DNA of 11,277 nucleotides from an uncultured Oscillospiraceae bacterium (GTDB taxonomy: Bacteria > Bacillota > Clostridia > Oscillospirales > Ruminococcaceae), in NCBI GenBank assembly GCA_900552845.1, contig USBC01000044.1:1-11277 (forward strand), in the 5' to 3' direction. Positions 1-6,011 of this stretch are shown one piece after another (within the stretch, counting starts at the first letter, position 1; each line of letters begins with the position of its first letter). The position numbers were made by a program, and so were the translations under genes. A model generated the notes under the pieces. The model searched no databases, had not been told where the DNA came from, and saw nothing but the letters and a program-made list of their open reading frames with translations.

Positions 1-116
1 TGCACCGGGAGGGCGCCCCGGCCGAAAGCCCCCGCACCGAGCATGAGGAGATGTTTGCCGGGCAGGGGATCCGCATCAAGTACCTGATAGCGCACCCGCC
101 GGAAGAGAACCAATAA
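1..116 (+). CDS. 3' end of an unrecognised protein (partial)
   Basis: A reading frame enters from the left edge and ends at TAA (114-116), leaving 37 visible residues. They are charged and rich in Pro and Glu, and the last part reads roughly FAGQGIRIKYLIAHPPEENQ. I do not recognise the family from this tail. The frame is called coding because it is open to the edge, has the codon bias of the neighbouring genes, and its stop lies directly before a good terminator (115-161). It converges with the ireB-side genes. The product is unknown. Confidence 0.6.
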   Translation, partial: HREGAPAESPRTEHEEMFAGQGIRIKYLIAHPPEENQ

Positions 117-161
117 AAAGAACCCCTGAGAGCCGAGAATTTGGCTTCAGGGGGCTTTTTT
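115..161. terminator. Two-way rho-independent terminator
   Basis: The left arm 123-134 (CCCCTGAGAGCC) pairs with 143-153 (GGCTTCAGGGG), with one bulged G at 130 and an 8-nt loop. Rightward, the stem is followed by six T (156-161). Leftward, it is followed by the complement of the A run 115-119. It can therefore end both the gene entering from the left edge and the leftward unit that starts at ireB. Confidence 0.85.
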
Positions 162-170
162 GATGGGGGA

Positions 171-452
171 TCAGGCCGAGGGGTTCAGAGAACGCTCCAG
201 CCAGATGGAGGCGATATTGAGCGCCTCGTACAGGCCGTTTTTTTCGGTCTTTTTGATCATTCTGTCCTTGGGGGGCAGCGTTTCGTCGGTGGAGAGGATC
301 TGTACCAGCACACGGTCGGCGGTCTTTTCCGCATCGTCCTTGGTGGTCAGAATTTTAAGCATGGCAACGCAGCTTTCCGCAGGGTTGCCGTAGTAAAGGG
401 TATTGCCGCTGCGTACCAGCGGTTTCCCCTTATATTCCAGCATGTTTTCCAT
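171..452 (-). CDS. Conserved-looking small protein of unknown function, downstream of ireB
   Basis: The 93-residue protein begins MENMLEYKGKPLVRSGNTLY. The start at 452 is chosen because a strong AGGAGG lies just upstream at normal spacing. The frame stays open further upstream, but only across the SD and the end of ireB. The protein is soluble, with no signal peptide, membrane segment or Cys pair. The N-terminal half looks like a short beta-rich unit (GKPLVRSGNTLYYGNP), and the C-terminal half looks helical and charged. The gene lies 40 nt after the ireB stop and ends 10 nt before the terminator, so it is almost certainly the second gene of the ireB unit. In many Firmicutes this place is held by ruvX and a DUF1292 gene, and this protein resembles neither. 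I do not recognise the family. A role linked to IreB is only a guess from position. Confidence 0.8.
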   Translation of the reverse strand: MENMLEYKGKPLVRSGNTLYYGNPAESCVAMLKILTTKDDAEKTADRVLVQILSTDETLPPKDRMIKKTEKNGLYEALNIASIWLERSLNPSA

Positions 453-492
453 GGGGCTGGACCTCCTTTTTGGTGGGATAGGGGAGAGGCGC

Positions 493-744
493 TTAACGCT
501 CCAGATAGCTGCGCAGCAGCACCTGCAGCAGCTCGTCACGGTCAATGTGACGGATCAGCCCACGGGCGTTATTGTGGGTGGTGATATAGGTGGGGTCTTC
601 GCTGAGAATATAACCGACCAGCTGGTTAATGGGATTGTAGCCCTTTTCCAGCAGCGCCTCATATACAGTGGTCAGTGTTTTTTTCAGCTCTTTTTCCCGA
701 TCCTCCTTGATGGAAAAGGAAATGGTCGGTTCGGTATTTGCCAT
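493..744 (-). CDS. ireB: IreB family regulatory phosphoprotein (UPF0297)
   Basis: The 83-residue protein is close to full family length. It has the family's unmistakable core: a Phe-x-Ile start strand, the segment EKGYNPINQLVGYILSEDPT, then YITTHNNARGLIRHIDRDEL and a C-terminal Leu-rich helix. In Enterococcus, IreB is a small dimeric cytoplasmic protein phosphorylated by the Ser/Thr kinase IreK, and it affects cephalosporin resistance. Its function in Clostridia is less clear. The Thr residues near the N-terminus (TEPT) are candidate phosphorylation sites by analogy. The start at 744 has an AAGGGAG ribosome site. The gene has its own promoter (834-862) and a hairpin leader, and is followed by a 93-residue unknown gene rather than ruvX. 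The family call is firm, while the role in this organism is inferred. Confidence 0.95.
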   Translation of the reverse strand: MANTEPTISFSIKEDREKELKKTLTTVYEALLEKGYNPINQLVGYILSEDPTYITTHNNARGLIRHIDRDELLQVLLRSYLER

Positions 745-776
745 ATGGTCACTCTCCCTTCTGTGTGGGCTTTCTG

Positions 777-819
777 CTCCTTGCCCGGCATAAGGGGCTG
801 CCTTTTCCGGGCAAAGGAG
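777..819 (-). promoter_or_regulatory. Hairpin in the 5' leader of ireB
   Basis: Plus-strand bases 777-788 (CTCCTTGCCCGG) are complementary to 807-819 (CCGGGCAAAGGAG) except for one bulged base. This gives a 12-bp stem with an 18-nt loop. On the ireB transcript, predicted to begin near 827, the hairpin would form within the first ten or so nucleotides and end about 33 nt before the start codon. The 5' arm contains AAAGG-like bases, but the gene's own SD lies outside the stem. There is no T run after it, so it is not a typical terminator. A 5' stabiliser or a control element are both possible. Confidence 0.55.
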
Positions 820-833
820 AAGTACCTATCTAT

Positions 834-862
834 ATTTTAGCGTAAAGTACAGGGGAATACAA
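834..862 (-). promoter_or_regulatory. Sigma-A promoter of ireB
   Basis: Read leftward there is TTGTAT (862-857), a 17-bp spacer and TAAAAT (839-834). This matches the sigma-A pattern and sits about 90 bp upstream of the ireB start. It lies after the pheT stop, so ireB can be made independently of the pheST operon. Confidence 0.6.
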
Positions 863-866
863 GGGT

Positions 867-889
867 AAAAACCGCAAAGGAGCGTTTTT
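867..889 (-). terminator. Weak terminator after pheT
   Basis: Read leftward, A5-CGC (889-882), a 6-nt loop and GCGG-T5 (875-867) form a short hairpin with one bulged G, ending in five T. It lies 13 nt after the pheT stop. The GC part of the stem is only 3 bp, so some read-through into ireB is likely. Confidence 0.4.
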
Positions 890-901
890 CCCCGTCAATA
901 C

Positions 902-3277
902 TCAGGCACGCAGGGTAATACCGTACTGAGAAAGGGCATTCAGCGCTCTTTCGATGGCTTTGTCACATTCCTCCACGGTCAGGGTGCGGTCGGCGGCACG
1001 CAGCACCAGCGAATAGGCAACACTCTTTTTCCCGGCGGGAATGGGGGCGCCGCGGTAGACATCAAACAGCCTGATCTGCTCCAGAATGCCGCCCACAGCG
1101 CCGGAGATGGTTTTCTCAATGACGGCAACCGGCAGGCTGTCCTCGCAGATAACAGCAAGATCACGGGTGGAGGCAGGGAAGCGGGGCAGGGGGTGATAGG
1201 TTGCCTCCGGCAGACGCACGGCAAAAAGACGGGCAATATCCAGGCGTGCGACCCATGCACGGCAGTCGATCCCGAAATTCTCCAACACCTTGGGGTGAAC
1301 CTCGCCCACCGAGCCGATCTCCACATCGCCGACGGTCAGTACGGCAAAGCGGCCGGGGTGATAGCTGGGGTGGGTGGAAACGGCGGTATAATCGGCACGG
1401 GGCAGGTTCAAGCGGGAAAGCAGGCTTTCCACGGTGCCCTTCAGGGTGAAGAAATCCGCATCGCCGCCGTAGCAGCCGATCATGAGGACTGCCTTTTCCT
1501 CCGGCAGCTCCTCACCCTCACGGGGCAGGTACTCGCTGGAAATTTCGTAGAGCCATGCCTCCGGATTGCGGTTATTGTAGTTGCGCGCCAGCGTATCCAG
1601 CATACTGGGCAGACCGGTGGTGCGCATGATGGAGGTTTCCTCGCCCAAAGGATTGGTGATGACGACCGACTTGCGCATGGGGCTTTCCGCCGGCAGACAG
1701 ATCTTATCGTACATCTTGGGACTCATAAAGGAGTAGGTGACGATCTCATCATAGCCCATCGCGATCATGGCGCTGTTGATGCGGCGTTCAAAATCCTGCT
1801 CCGGGGTGACGACTGCCTCTGCCGAGCCGCGCAGCGCGGTGGTAGGGATCTTATTGTAGCCGTACATACGGGCGACTTCCTCAGCAATATCCGCCTTCTG
1901 CTCCAGATCGGCGCGATAGCTGGGGACAATGCACTCATCTCCCGCCACGGCGATCTCTAAGGGGCGCAGATAGTCAGTCATTTCCTCACGGGTGATGTCG
2001 ATGCCGAGGAAGCGATTGATCCAGTCGGCGTCAAAGGGAATCCGGTGCAGGGTGTGGTCGGCGTGGTCAATATCAATGACACCGGAGACGACCTCGCCCG
2101 CACCCAGCTGCTCCACCAGCTCCAAAGCACGCAGCAGAGCGCTCTCGCAGTTCATGGGGTCCAGCCCCTTTTCAAATCTGCCGGAGGACTCGGTACGCAT
2201 GCCCAGCTTTTTGGCGGTCAGGCGCACGCTGCTGCCCTTAAAGCAGGCGGATTCAAAAACAATGGTATTGGTGTCCTCATGGATACCGCTGTACTCGCCG
2301 CCCATCACGCCCGCTACGGCGCTGGGCTTTTCGGCATCGGCGATGACCAGCATTTCGGGGGAAAGCTCCCGCACGGTGCCGTCCAGTGTGGTGATGGTCT
2401 CACCGGGGGCGGCATTGCGGACAACGATCTGACCGTCCTTGACATACTTGAGGTCAAAGGCGTGCATGGGCTGACCGTATTCCAGCATGACGTAGTTGGT
2501 GATATCCACGATATTATTGATGGGGCGGACGCCGCAGGCACGCAGGCGTTCCCGCAGCCAGCGGGGAGACGGCTCCACCTTAATATTGCGGACGACTGCC
2601 GCCATATAGCGCCGGCACAGCTCGGTATTTTCCACACGCACCTTCAAAAGCTCGTTGACATCGCCGCCGCAGCCCTGTACCACGGGGGTGTGCAGATGCA
2701 GCGGCAGACGGTAGGTGGCAGCGGTCTCCCGCGCCAGACCGATGATGGAAAGGCAATCGGGGCGGTTGGAGGTGATCTCAAACTCCACAACGGTGTCATT
2801 CAGACCGATGACCGAACAGATGTCCTCACCGACGGCGCAGGGCTCCTGCAGAACGAAAATGCCGTCCTCGATGGCATAGGGAAAATCATGGACGGTCAGC
2901 CCCAGTTCCTTCAGGGAACAGAGCATACCATCGGATTCCACACCGCGCAGCTTGCCCTTGGTGATGGTCACACCGCCGGGCAGATGGGATTTATGCAGGG
3001 CGGCGGGCACCAGATCACCCACCCGAACGTTCTGCGCACCGGTCACGATCTGCACAGGCGTCATCTTGCCCACATCGACCTGACAGATCCACATGTGGTC
3101 GCTGTCGGGGTGGCGCTCCATCGCCAGTACCTTGCCAACAACAACATTTTCAATATCGGCGCCCTCGGTCTCATAGCCCTCCACCTTGGAGCCGGACATG
3201 GTAAGCGCTTCGCAAAAATCGTGGATAGGCTCCTCCACATGGACGAATTCGTCCAGCCATCTCATCGAAAGATTCAT
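902..3277 (-). CDS. pheT: Phenylalanine--tRNA ligase, beta subunit
   Basis: The 791-residue protein is normal length for a bacterial PheT. With PheS it forms the cytoplasmic alpha2-beta2 enzyme that charges tRNA-Phe, and PheT supplies tRNA binding and editing. Domains in order: an N-terminal segment starting MNLSMRWLDEFV; an EMAP/tRNA-binding OB fold at about 40-150 (HPDSDHMWICQVDVG); the B3/B4 editing domain at about 205-390 (GVRPINNIVDITNYVMLEYG, GQPMHAFD, ESSGRFEKGLDP); B5 at about 400-480; a catalytic-like core at about 490-690; and a C-terminal FDX-ACB anticodon-binding domain at about 697-791 (PRFPASTRDLAVICED). The start at 3277 follows AAAGGAGGG. Met5 is an alternative that fits other PheT starts. 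The gene begins 21 nt after pheS and is co-transcribed with it under the T-box. No broken or missing domain was seen. Confidence 0.98.
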   Translation of the reverse strand: MNLSMRWLDEFVHVEEPIHDFCEALTMSGSKVEGYETEGADIENVVVGKVLAMERHPDSDHMWICQVDVGKMTPVQIVTGAQNVRVGDLVPAALHKSHLPGGVTITKGKLRGVESDGMLCSLKELGLTVHDFPYAIEDGIFVLQEPCAVGEDICSVIGLNDTVVEFEITSNRPDCLSIIGLARETAATYRLPLHLHTPVVQGCGGDVNELLKVRVENTELCRRYMAAVVRNIKVEPSPRWLRERLRACGVRPINNIVDITNYVMLEYGQPMHAFDLKYVKDGQIVVRNAAPGETITTLDGTVRELSPEMLVIADAEKPSAVAGVMGGEYSGIHEDTNTIVFESACFKGSSVRLTAKKLGMRTESSGRFEKGLDPMNCESALLRALELVEQLGAGEVVSGVIDIDHADHTLHRIPFDADWINRFLGIDITREEMTDYLRPLEIAVAGDECIVPSYRADLEQKADIAEEVARMYGYNKIPTTALRGSAEAVVTPEQDFERRINSAMIAMGYDEIVTYSFMSPKMYDKICLPAESPMRKSVVITNPLGEETSIMRTTGLPSMLDTLARNYNNRNPEAWLYEISSEYLPREGEELPEEKAVLMIGCYGGDADFFTLKGTVESLLSRLNLPRADYTAVSTHPSYHPGRFAVLTVGDVEIGSVGEVHPKVLENFGIDCRAWVARLDIARLFAVRLPEATYHPLPRFPASTRDLAVICEDSLPVAVIEKTISGAVGGILEQIRLFDVYRGAPIPAGKKSVAYSLVLRAADRTLTVEECDKAIERALNALSQYGITLRA

Positions 3278-3298
3278 AATTCCTTGCCCTCCTTTCCC

Positions 3299-4318
3299 TT
3301 AAAACTGCTCCAGAAAACGGGTATCGTTTTCATAGAACAGACGCATATCATCTACGGCAAAGCGGCGCATAACAATGCGCTCCAGCCCAATGCCGAAGGC
3401 AAAGCCGCTGTACTTTTCGGGGTCCAGCCCACAGCCGGCAAGCACCTTGGGGTGCACCATACCGCAGCCCAGAATTTCAATCCAGCCCTCGCCCTTGCAG
3501 ATGCGGCAGCCCTTGCCATGGCAGGCAAAGCACTGCACGTCCACCTCGGCGGAGGGCTCGGTGAAGGGGAAGTGGTGCGGACGGAAGCGCACGACGGAAT
3601 CCTCGCCGTACAGGCGCTTGATGACCGTTTCCAGACAGCCTTTGAGGTCGCTCATGGTGATGCCCTCATCGACCACCAGACCCTCGATCTGATGGAAGAT
3701 GGGGGAATGGGTGGCGTCTACGGCGTCGCTGCGGTACACGCGTCCCGGCGCAATGATACGAATGGGGGGCTTGCGCTGCTCCATGGTGCGGATCTGCACC
3801 GGAGAGGTCTGGGTGCGCAGCAGCACCTTATCAGAGATGTAAAAGGTATCCTGCGTGTCGCGGGCGGGGTGGTCGGGCGGCAGGTTAAGCGCCTCAAAGT
3901 TGTAATAATCCAGCTCCACCTCGGGACCGGAAACCACATCAAAGCCCATGCCGAGGAAGATCTCCTTGATTTCGTCCAGCACAAGGTTTAAGGGGTGACG
4001 GTGTCCCTCCCGCACGGGCTTGCCGGGCAGGGTCACATCAATGGTCTCCATCTTGAGCTTCTGCTCCGCCAGTGCGGTTTTCAGTGCGGCGCCGCGGTCA
4101 GCCAGCTTTTCTTCAATGGCGGCACGGACTTCGTTTGCCATCTGACCCATCACGGGGCGTTCCTCCGGCGAAAGCTGTCCCATCGTTTTCAGAATGGCGG
4201 TCAGCTCGCCCTTTTTGCCGAGAAGCTGTACCCGCGCCTCCTCCAGCGCGGCAAGGTCTTCGGCATTTTGCAGGCGTTCCAGCGCACGTGCGCGGATCGC
4301 TTCCAGTGCGGATTTCAT
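3299..4318 (-). CDS. pheS: Phenylalanine--tRNA ligase, alpha subunit
   Basis: The 339-residue protein is the catalytic class II subunit of phenylalanyl-tRNA synthetase. Residues 1-90 form the N-terminal tRNA-binding coiled coil. The catalytic core carries motif 2 (GRVYRSDAVDATHSPIFHQ, 192-210) and motif 3 (FAFGIGLERIVMRRF, 306-320). Residues 261-286 hold a Cys cluster (CFAC, CRIC, then C285) seen in many Firmicute PheS proteins and possibly metal-binding. The start at 4318 is set by GGAGGG just upstream and by homology of the MKSALEAIRARAL start. The frame is open for 43 more codons upstream, but those run through the T-box terminator and are not coding. The gene is first in the pheS-pheT operon and is controlled by the leader at 4364-4616. 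Confidence 0.98.
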   Translation of the reverse strand: MKSALEAIRARALERLQNAEDLAALEEARVQLLGKKGELTAILKTMGQLSPEERPVMGQMANEVRAAIEEKLADRGAALKTALAEQKLKMETIDVTLPGKPVREGHRHPLNLVLDEIKEIFLGMGFDVVSGPEVELDYYNFEALNLPPDHPARDTQDTFYISDKVLLRTQTSPVQIRTMEQRKPPIRIIAPGRVYRSDAVDATHSPIFHQIEGLVVDEGITMSDLKGCLETVIKRLYGEDSVVRFRPHHFPFTEPSAEVDVQCFACHGKGCRICKGEGWIEILGCGMVHPKVLAGCGLDPEKYSGFAFGIGLERIVMRRFAVDDMRLFYENDTRFLEQF

Positions 4319-4363
4319 AGTGATCCCTCCGTTTAGAAATGAAATAGTTTGGCGGGCGGGCAG

Positions 4364-4398
4364 AAAAAAAGACCCCGTCCCGCAACAGGGACGAAGCC
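4364..4398 (-). terminator. Regulated terminator of the pheST T-box
   Basis: Read leftward, GGCTTCGTCCC (4398-4388) pairs with GGGACGGGGTC (4381-4371), including three G-T pairs, around a 6-nt loop. Seven T follow (4370-4364). The stem competes with the T-box antiterminator. It lies about 45 nt before the pheS start. Confidence 0.9.
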
Positions 4399-4616
4399 GC
4401 ATATGCTCCGTGGTACCACCCAGCTTTACGTCCCGCAGGGGACGCACACTTTACTGCCCGCTAACGAGGGCAAACCCGTCGCCGCCTACTTTTTGGTTCA
4501 GCGGCGCTGCTCCCCGGGGAACTTCCCGCATCTTTCCCTGTGCGCCCTCGCAGCCATGGGACGCTTCTCTGTACCGGAGAAAAGACGGGTACTTTACCGG
4601 ATCACGGCATTTTAAT
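4364..4616 (-). promoter_or_regulatory. T-box riboswitch, tRNA-Phe sensing, leader of pheST
   Basis: Read leftward, the leader contains the hallmark T-box GGGTGGTACCACGG (4421-4408), which forms the antiterminator and pairs with the tRNA acceptor end. It also has an AGTA element near 4593, the Stem I bulge CAGAGAA, the apical GGCTGCGAG and an AGTAGGCGGCG stretch after Stem I. The specifier is best placed at TTC (4521-4519), between GGAAG and CCCGGGGAGC. UUC is a Phe codon and agrees with the downstream genes. Known mechanism: uncharged tRNA-Phe binds the specifier and the T-box, stops the terminator from forming and lets pheST be transcribed. The 5' end is estimated from the promoter at 4623-4651. 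Confidence 0.92.
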
Positions 4617-4622
4617 GCATTT

Positions 4623-4651
4623 ATTCTACCACGGCAGGGGGGCTTTTGCAA
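4623..4651 (-). promoter_or_regulatory. Sigma-A promoter of the pheST leader
   Basis: Read leftward there is TTGCAA (4651-4646), exactly 17 bp, then TAGAAT (4628-4623). Transcription should start near 4616, just before Stem I of the T-box. The -35 hexamer is a palindrome shared with the divergent acpS promoter. Confidence 0.75.
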
Positions 4652-4672
4652 GGGGAAGTTTTGTGCTATCAT
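4646..4672 (+). promoter_or_regulatory. Divergent promoter of acpS (extended -10)
   Basis: TGC-TATCAT (4664-4672) is a good extended -10. The only -35 candidate is TTGCAA at 4646-4651, 15 bp upstream, which is the same six bases used in the other direction by pheST. A TCATAT at 4669 would give a 17-bp spacer instead. The resulting leader, 4675-4703, is an unbroken purine run ending in the SD. Confidence 0.5.
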
Positions 4673-4710
4673 ATAGAAAAAGAGAAAAAGAGAAAAAGGA
4701 GGGCGCTGCC

Positions 4711-5073
4711 ATGGAGCTGCGAAACGGTATAGACCTTGCAGCGGTGAGCCGTATGGAAAAAAGCCTGCAAAGAGAGGGCTTTTGGGGAAAATGCTTTGCC
4801 CCTGCAGAGCAGGAATATATCCGCCGTCAGGCACAGCCTGCCCAAACGGCGGCGGCGCTTTGGGCGGCAAAGGAGGCATTTGGCAAGGCGATGGGGACAG
4901 GACTTTCCGGTTGGTCGCTGCCGGAGGCTGCGGTTGCCCACACGGCGGATGGCGCTCCGTATTTTGACCTGAGCGGTGCGGCAGCGGCACTGGCGGCGGG
5001 CTGGCAGCTTTCGCTTTCCCTTTCGCACGAGGGCGGCTTTGCCATTGCCATGGTAACGGCGCTGCGGGGATAA
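4711..5073 (+). CDS. acpS: Holo-[acyl-carrier-protein] synthase
   Basis: The 120-residue protein is standard AcpS length. It transfers the 4'-phosphopantetheine group from CoA to the conserved Ser of apo-ACP, activating the carrier for fatty acid synthesis, and works in the cytoplasm as a trimer. The metal- and CoA-binding motifs are present: NGIDLAAVSRMEK with Asp8, and WAAKEAFGKAMGTGL with Glu55. The C-terminal strand SLSLSHEGGFAIAMV matches the family end. The start at 4711 follows AAAGGAGGG with 7-nt spacing. The open frame extends upstream, but through the promoter and T-box leader. The stop lies only 3 nt from the stop of the convergent gene. In Bacillus and many Clostridia acpS sits close to alr, and here the DUF1624 gene lies between them. 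Confidence 0.96.
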   Translation: MELRNGIDLAAVSRMEKSLQREGFWGKCFAPAEQEYIRRQAQPAQTAAALWAAKEAFGKAMGTGLSGWSLPEAAVAHTADGAPYFDLSGAAAALAAGWQLSLSLSHEGGFAIAMVTALRG

Positions 5074-5076
5074 AAT

Positions 5077-5832
5077 CTACCCGCGCAGAGTGCGCAGTAG
5101 CCACAGCCCTGCAAACCACACCGGCTGATGAAACAGATACAGCGCCAGCGTGTGTCGTCCCAGCAGAGCCATGCCGGTGGAACGGCTCTGCCGCAGGCGG
5201 TCAAGACAGGGCGGGGAAAACAGATATCGTGCCAGAGCGCACCCTGCCCAGAACAGCCCGCCCCATGGCAGCAGCGGAAAATAATCCGCCGAAAGAACGC
5301 GGCGGCAGGGCAGCCCCAGCCACAAAAGCCACGGGTGATCCCACCACGCTGCCGGCAGGGGAATGCCGGCAAAAGTGCCCTGCTCCAGTCGAAAGGCGAG
5401 CCAAAACACCACCGCCCCGCACAGGATCCCCACCCACGGCGGCAGCCTGCCCAAAAGCGGGTGCAGCGGCACCCACAGCAGCAGGCACAGCGCCAGCAGG
5501 TGCAGGATCCCGAAGCGAATGGGGCACGCCGGACTGACCCAGCCGCTGATCAGCCGGATCACCAATGCCAGCGCAGCGCAGTACAGCCCCCGCCGCAGGT
5601 TACTGCGGCTGAGGCGGGTACATACTCCGCACAGCAGGATAAAAAAAGCCGGCACCACCGCCCGCAGCAGCCGGAAGCGATCGGTCAGAAGCCACAGGTG
5701 TGGCAGCGCCGCCGGGAAGAACAGCCCGATATCGTAAATGAGATGATAAAAAAGCACCAGCAGGATAAGTATGCCCCGCACTTCATCAATGCGGGCGATG
5801 CGGCTGCTGCAAGGGGCAGGGGAGGACATCAT
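5077..5832 (-). CDS. DUF1624 / heparan-alpha-glucosaminide N-acetyltransferase-like membrane protein
   Basis: The 251-residue protein has about seven hydrophobic segments. The N-terminal signature RIARIDEVRGILILLVLFYH followed by LIYD matches the DUF1624 (YeiB/HGSNAT-like acyltransferase) family, with Arg, Asp and His at 15-30 and Asp34. Further family-like pieces are RFGILHLLALCLLLW, DYFPLLPWGGLFWAGCALAR and LLGRHTLALYLFHQPV. Members are polytopic membrane proteins thought to move acyl groups across the membrane onto sugars. The substrate of the bacterial short forms is not established. The start at 5832 has GAGGTG at 4-nt spacing, and the next codon is also ATG. No terminator separates it from acpS. 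A function in envelope acetylation is inference. Confidence 0.88.
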   Translation of the reverse strand: MMSSPAPCSSRIARIDEVRGILILLVLFYHLIYDIGLFFPAALPHLWLLTDRFRLLRAVVPAFFILLCGVCTRLSRSNLRRGLYCAALALVIRLISGWVSPACPIRFGILHLLALCLLLWVPLHPLLGRLPPWVGILCGAVVFWLAFRLEQGTFAGIPLPAAWWDHPWLLWLGLPCRRVLSADYFPLLPWGGLFWAGCALARYLFSPPCLDRLRQSRSTGMALLGRHTLALYLFHQPVWFAGLWLLRTLRG

Positions 5833-5916
5833 AACACCTCACTGCAAAGCAAGATCATTCTAAAGGAATATCTGATAGTATGGGCAGAAATTTGCAAAAA
5901 GTTCATGCCCTGCGGG

Positions 5917-5945
5917 TTGCGATTTCCCGCCGGAGGGACTATACT
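5917..5945 (+). promoter_or_regulatory. Sigma-A promoter of alr
   Basis: TTGCGA (5917-5922), a 17-bp spacer and TATACT (5940-5945) form a good sigma-A promoter about 65 bp before the alr start. The -35 lies between the arms of a short inverted repeat, GCGGG (5912-5916) and CCCGC (5926-5930). No clear promoter was found for the divergent DUF1624 gene in the same 179-bp gap. Confidence 0.7.
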
Positions 5946-6011
5946 ATATCCATTATCCCATGATTCCATGACCCGCCTCAAATTCATTCACCCGTAAAGG
6001 GAGGTTCCGAT

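Noticed and set aside
1193..1960. A 255-residue plus-strand frame
   Set aside because: It is antisense to pheT, with no ribosome site or recognisable domain.
2045..3991. A 648-residue open frame on the plus strand
   Set aside because: It lies wholly antisense to pheT and pheS, which have clear family motifs. Its translation is low-complexity (His, Gly, Ala rich), with no ribosome site. It is a codon-bias shadow.
4319..4447. A 43-codon upstream extension of pheS
   Set aside because: The extension translates the T-box and its terminator. Normal PheS proteins start at the MKSALEAIRAR site, which has its own SD.
4451..5119. A 222-residue minus-strand frame across the leader and acpS
   Set aside because: It is antisense to acpS and runs through T-box Stem I, with Pro/Arg-rich nonsense composition.
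5128..5997. A 289-residue plus-strand frame rich in Gln, Pro and Arg
   Set aside because: It is antisense to the DUF1624 membrane gene, and the Gln/Pro/Arg bias is what the reverse strand of Leu- and Trp-rich codons gives.
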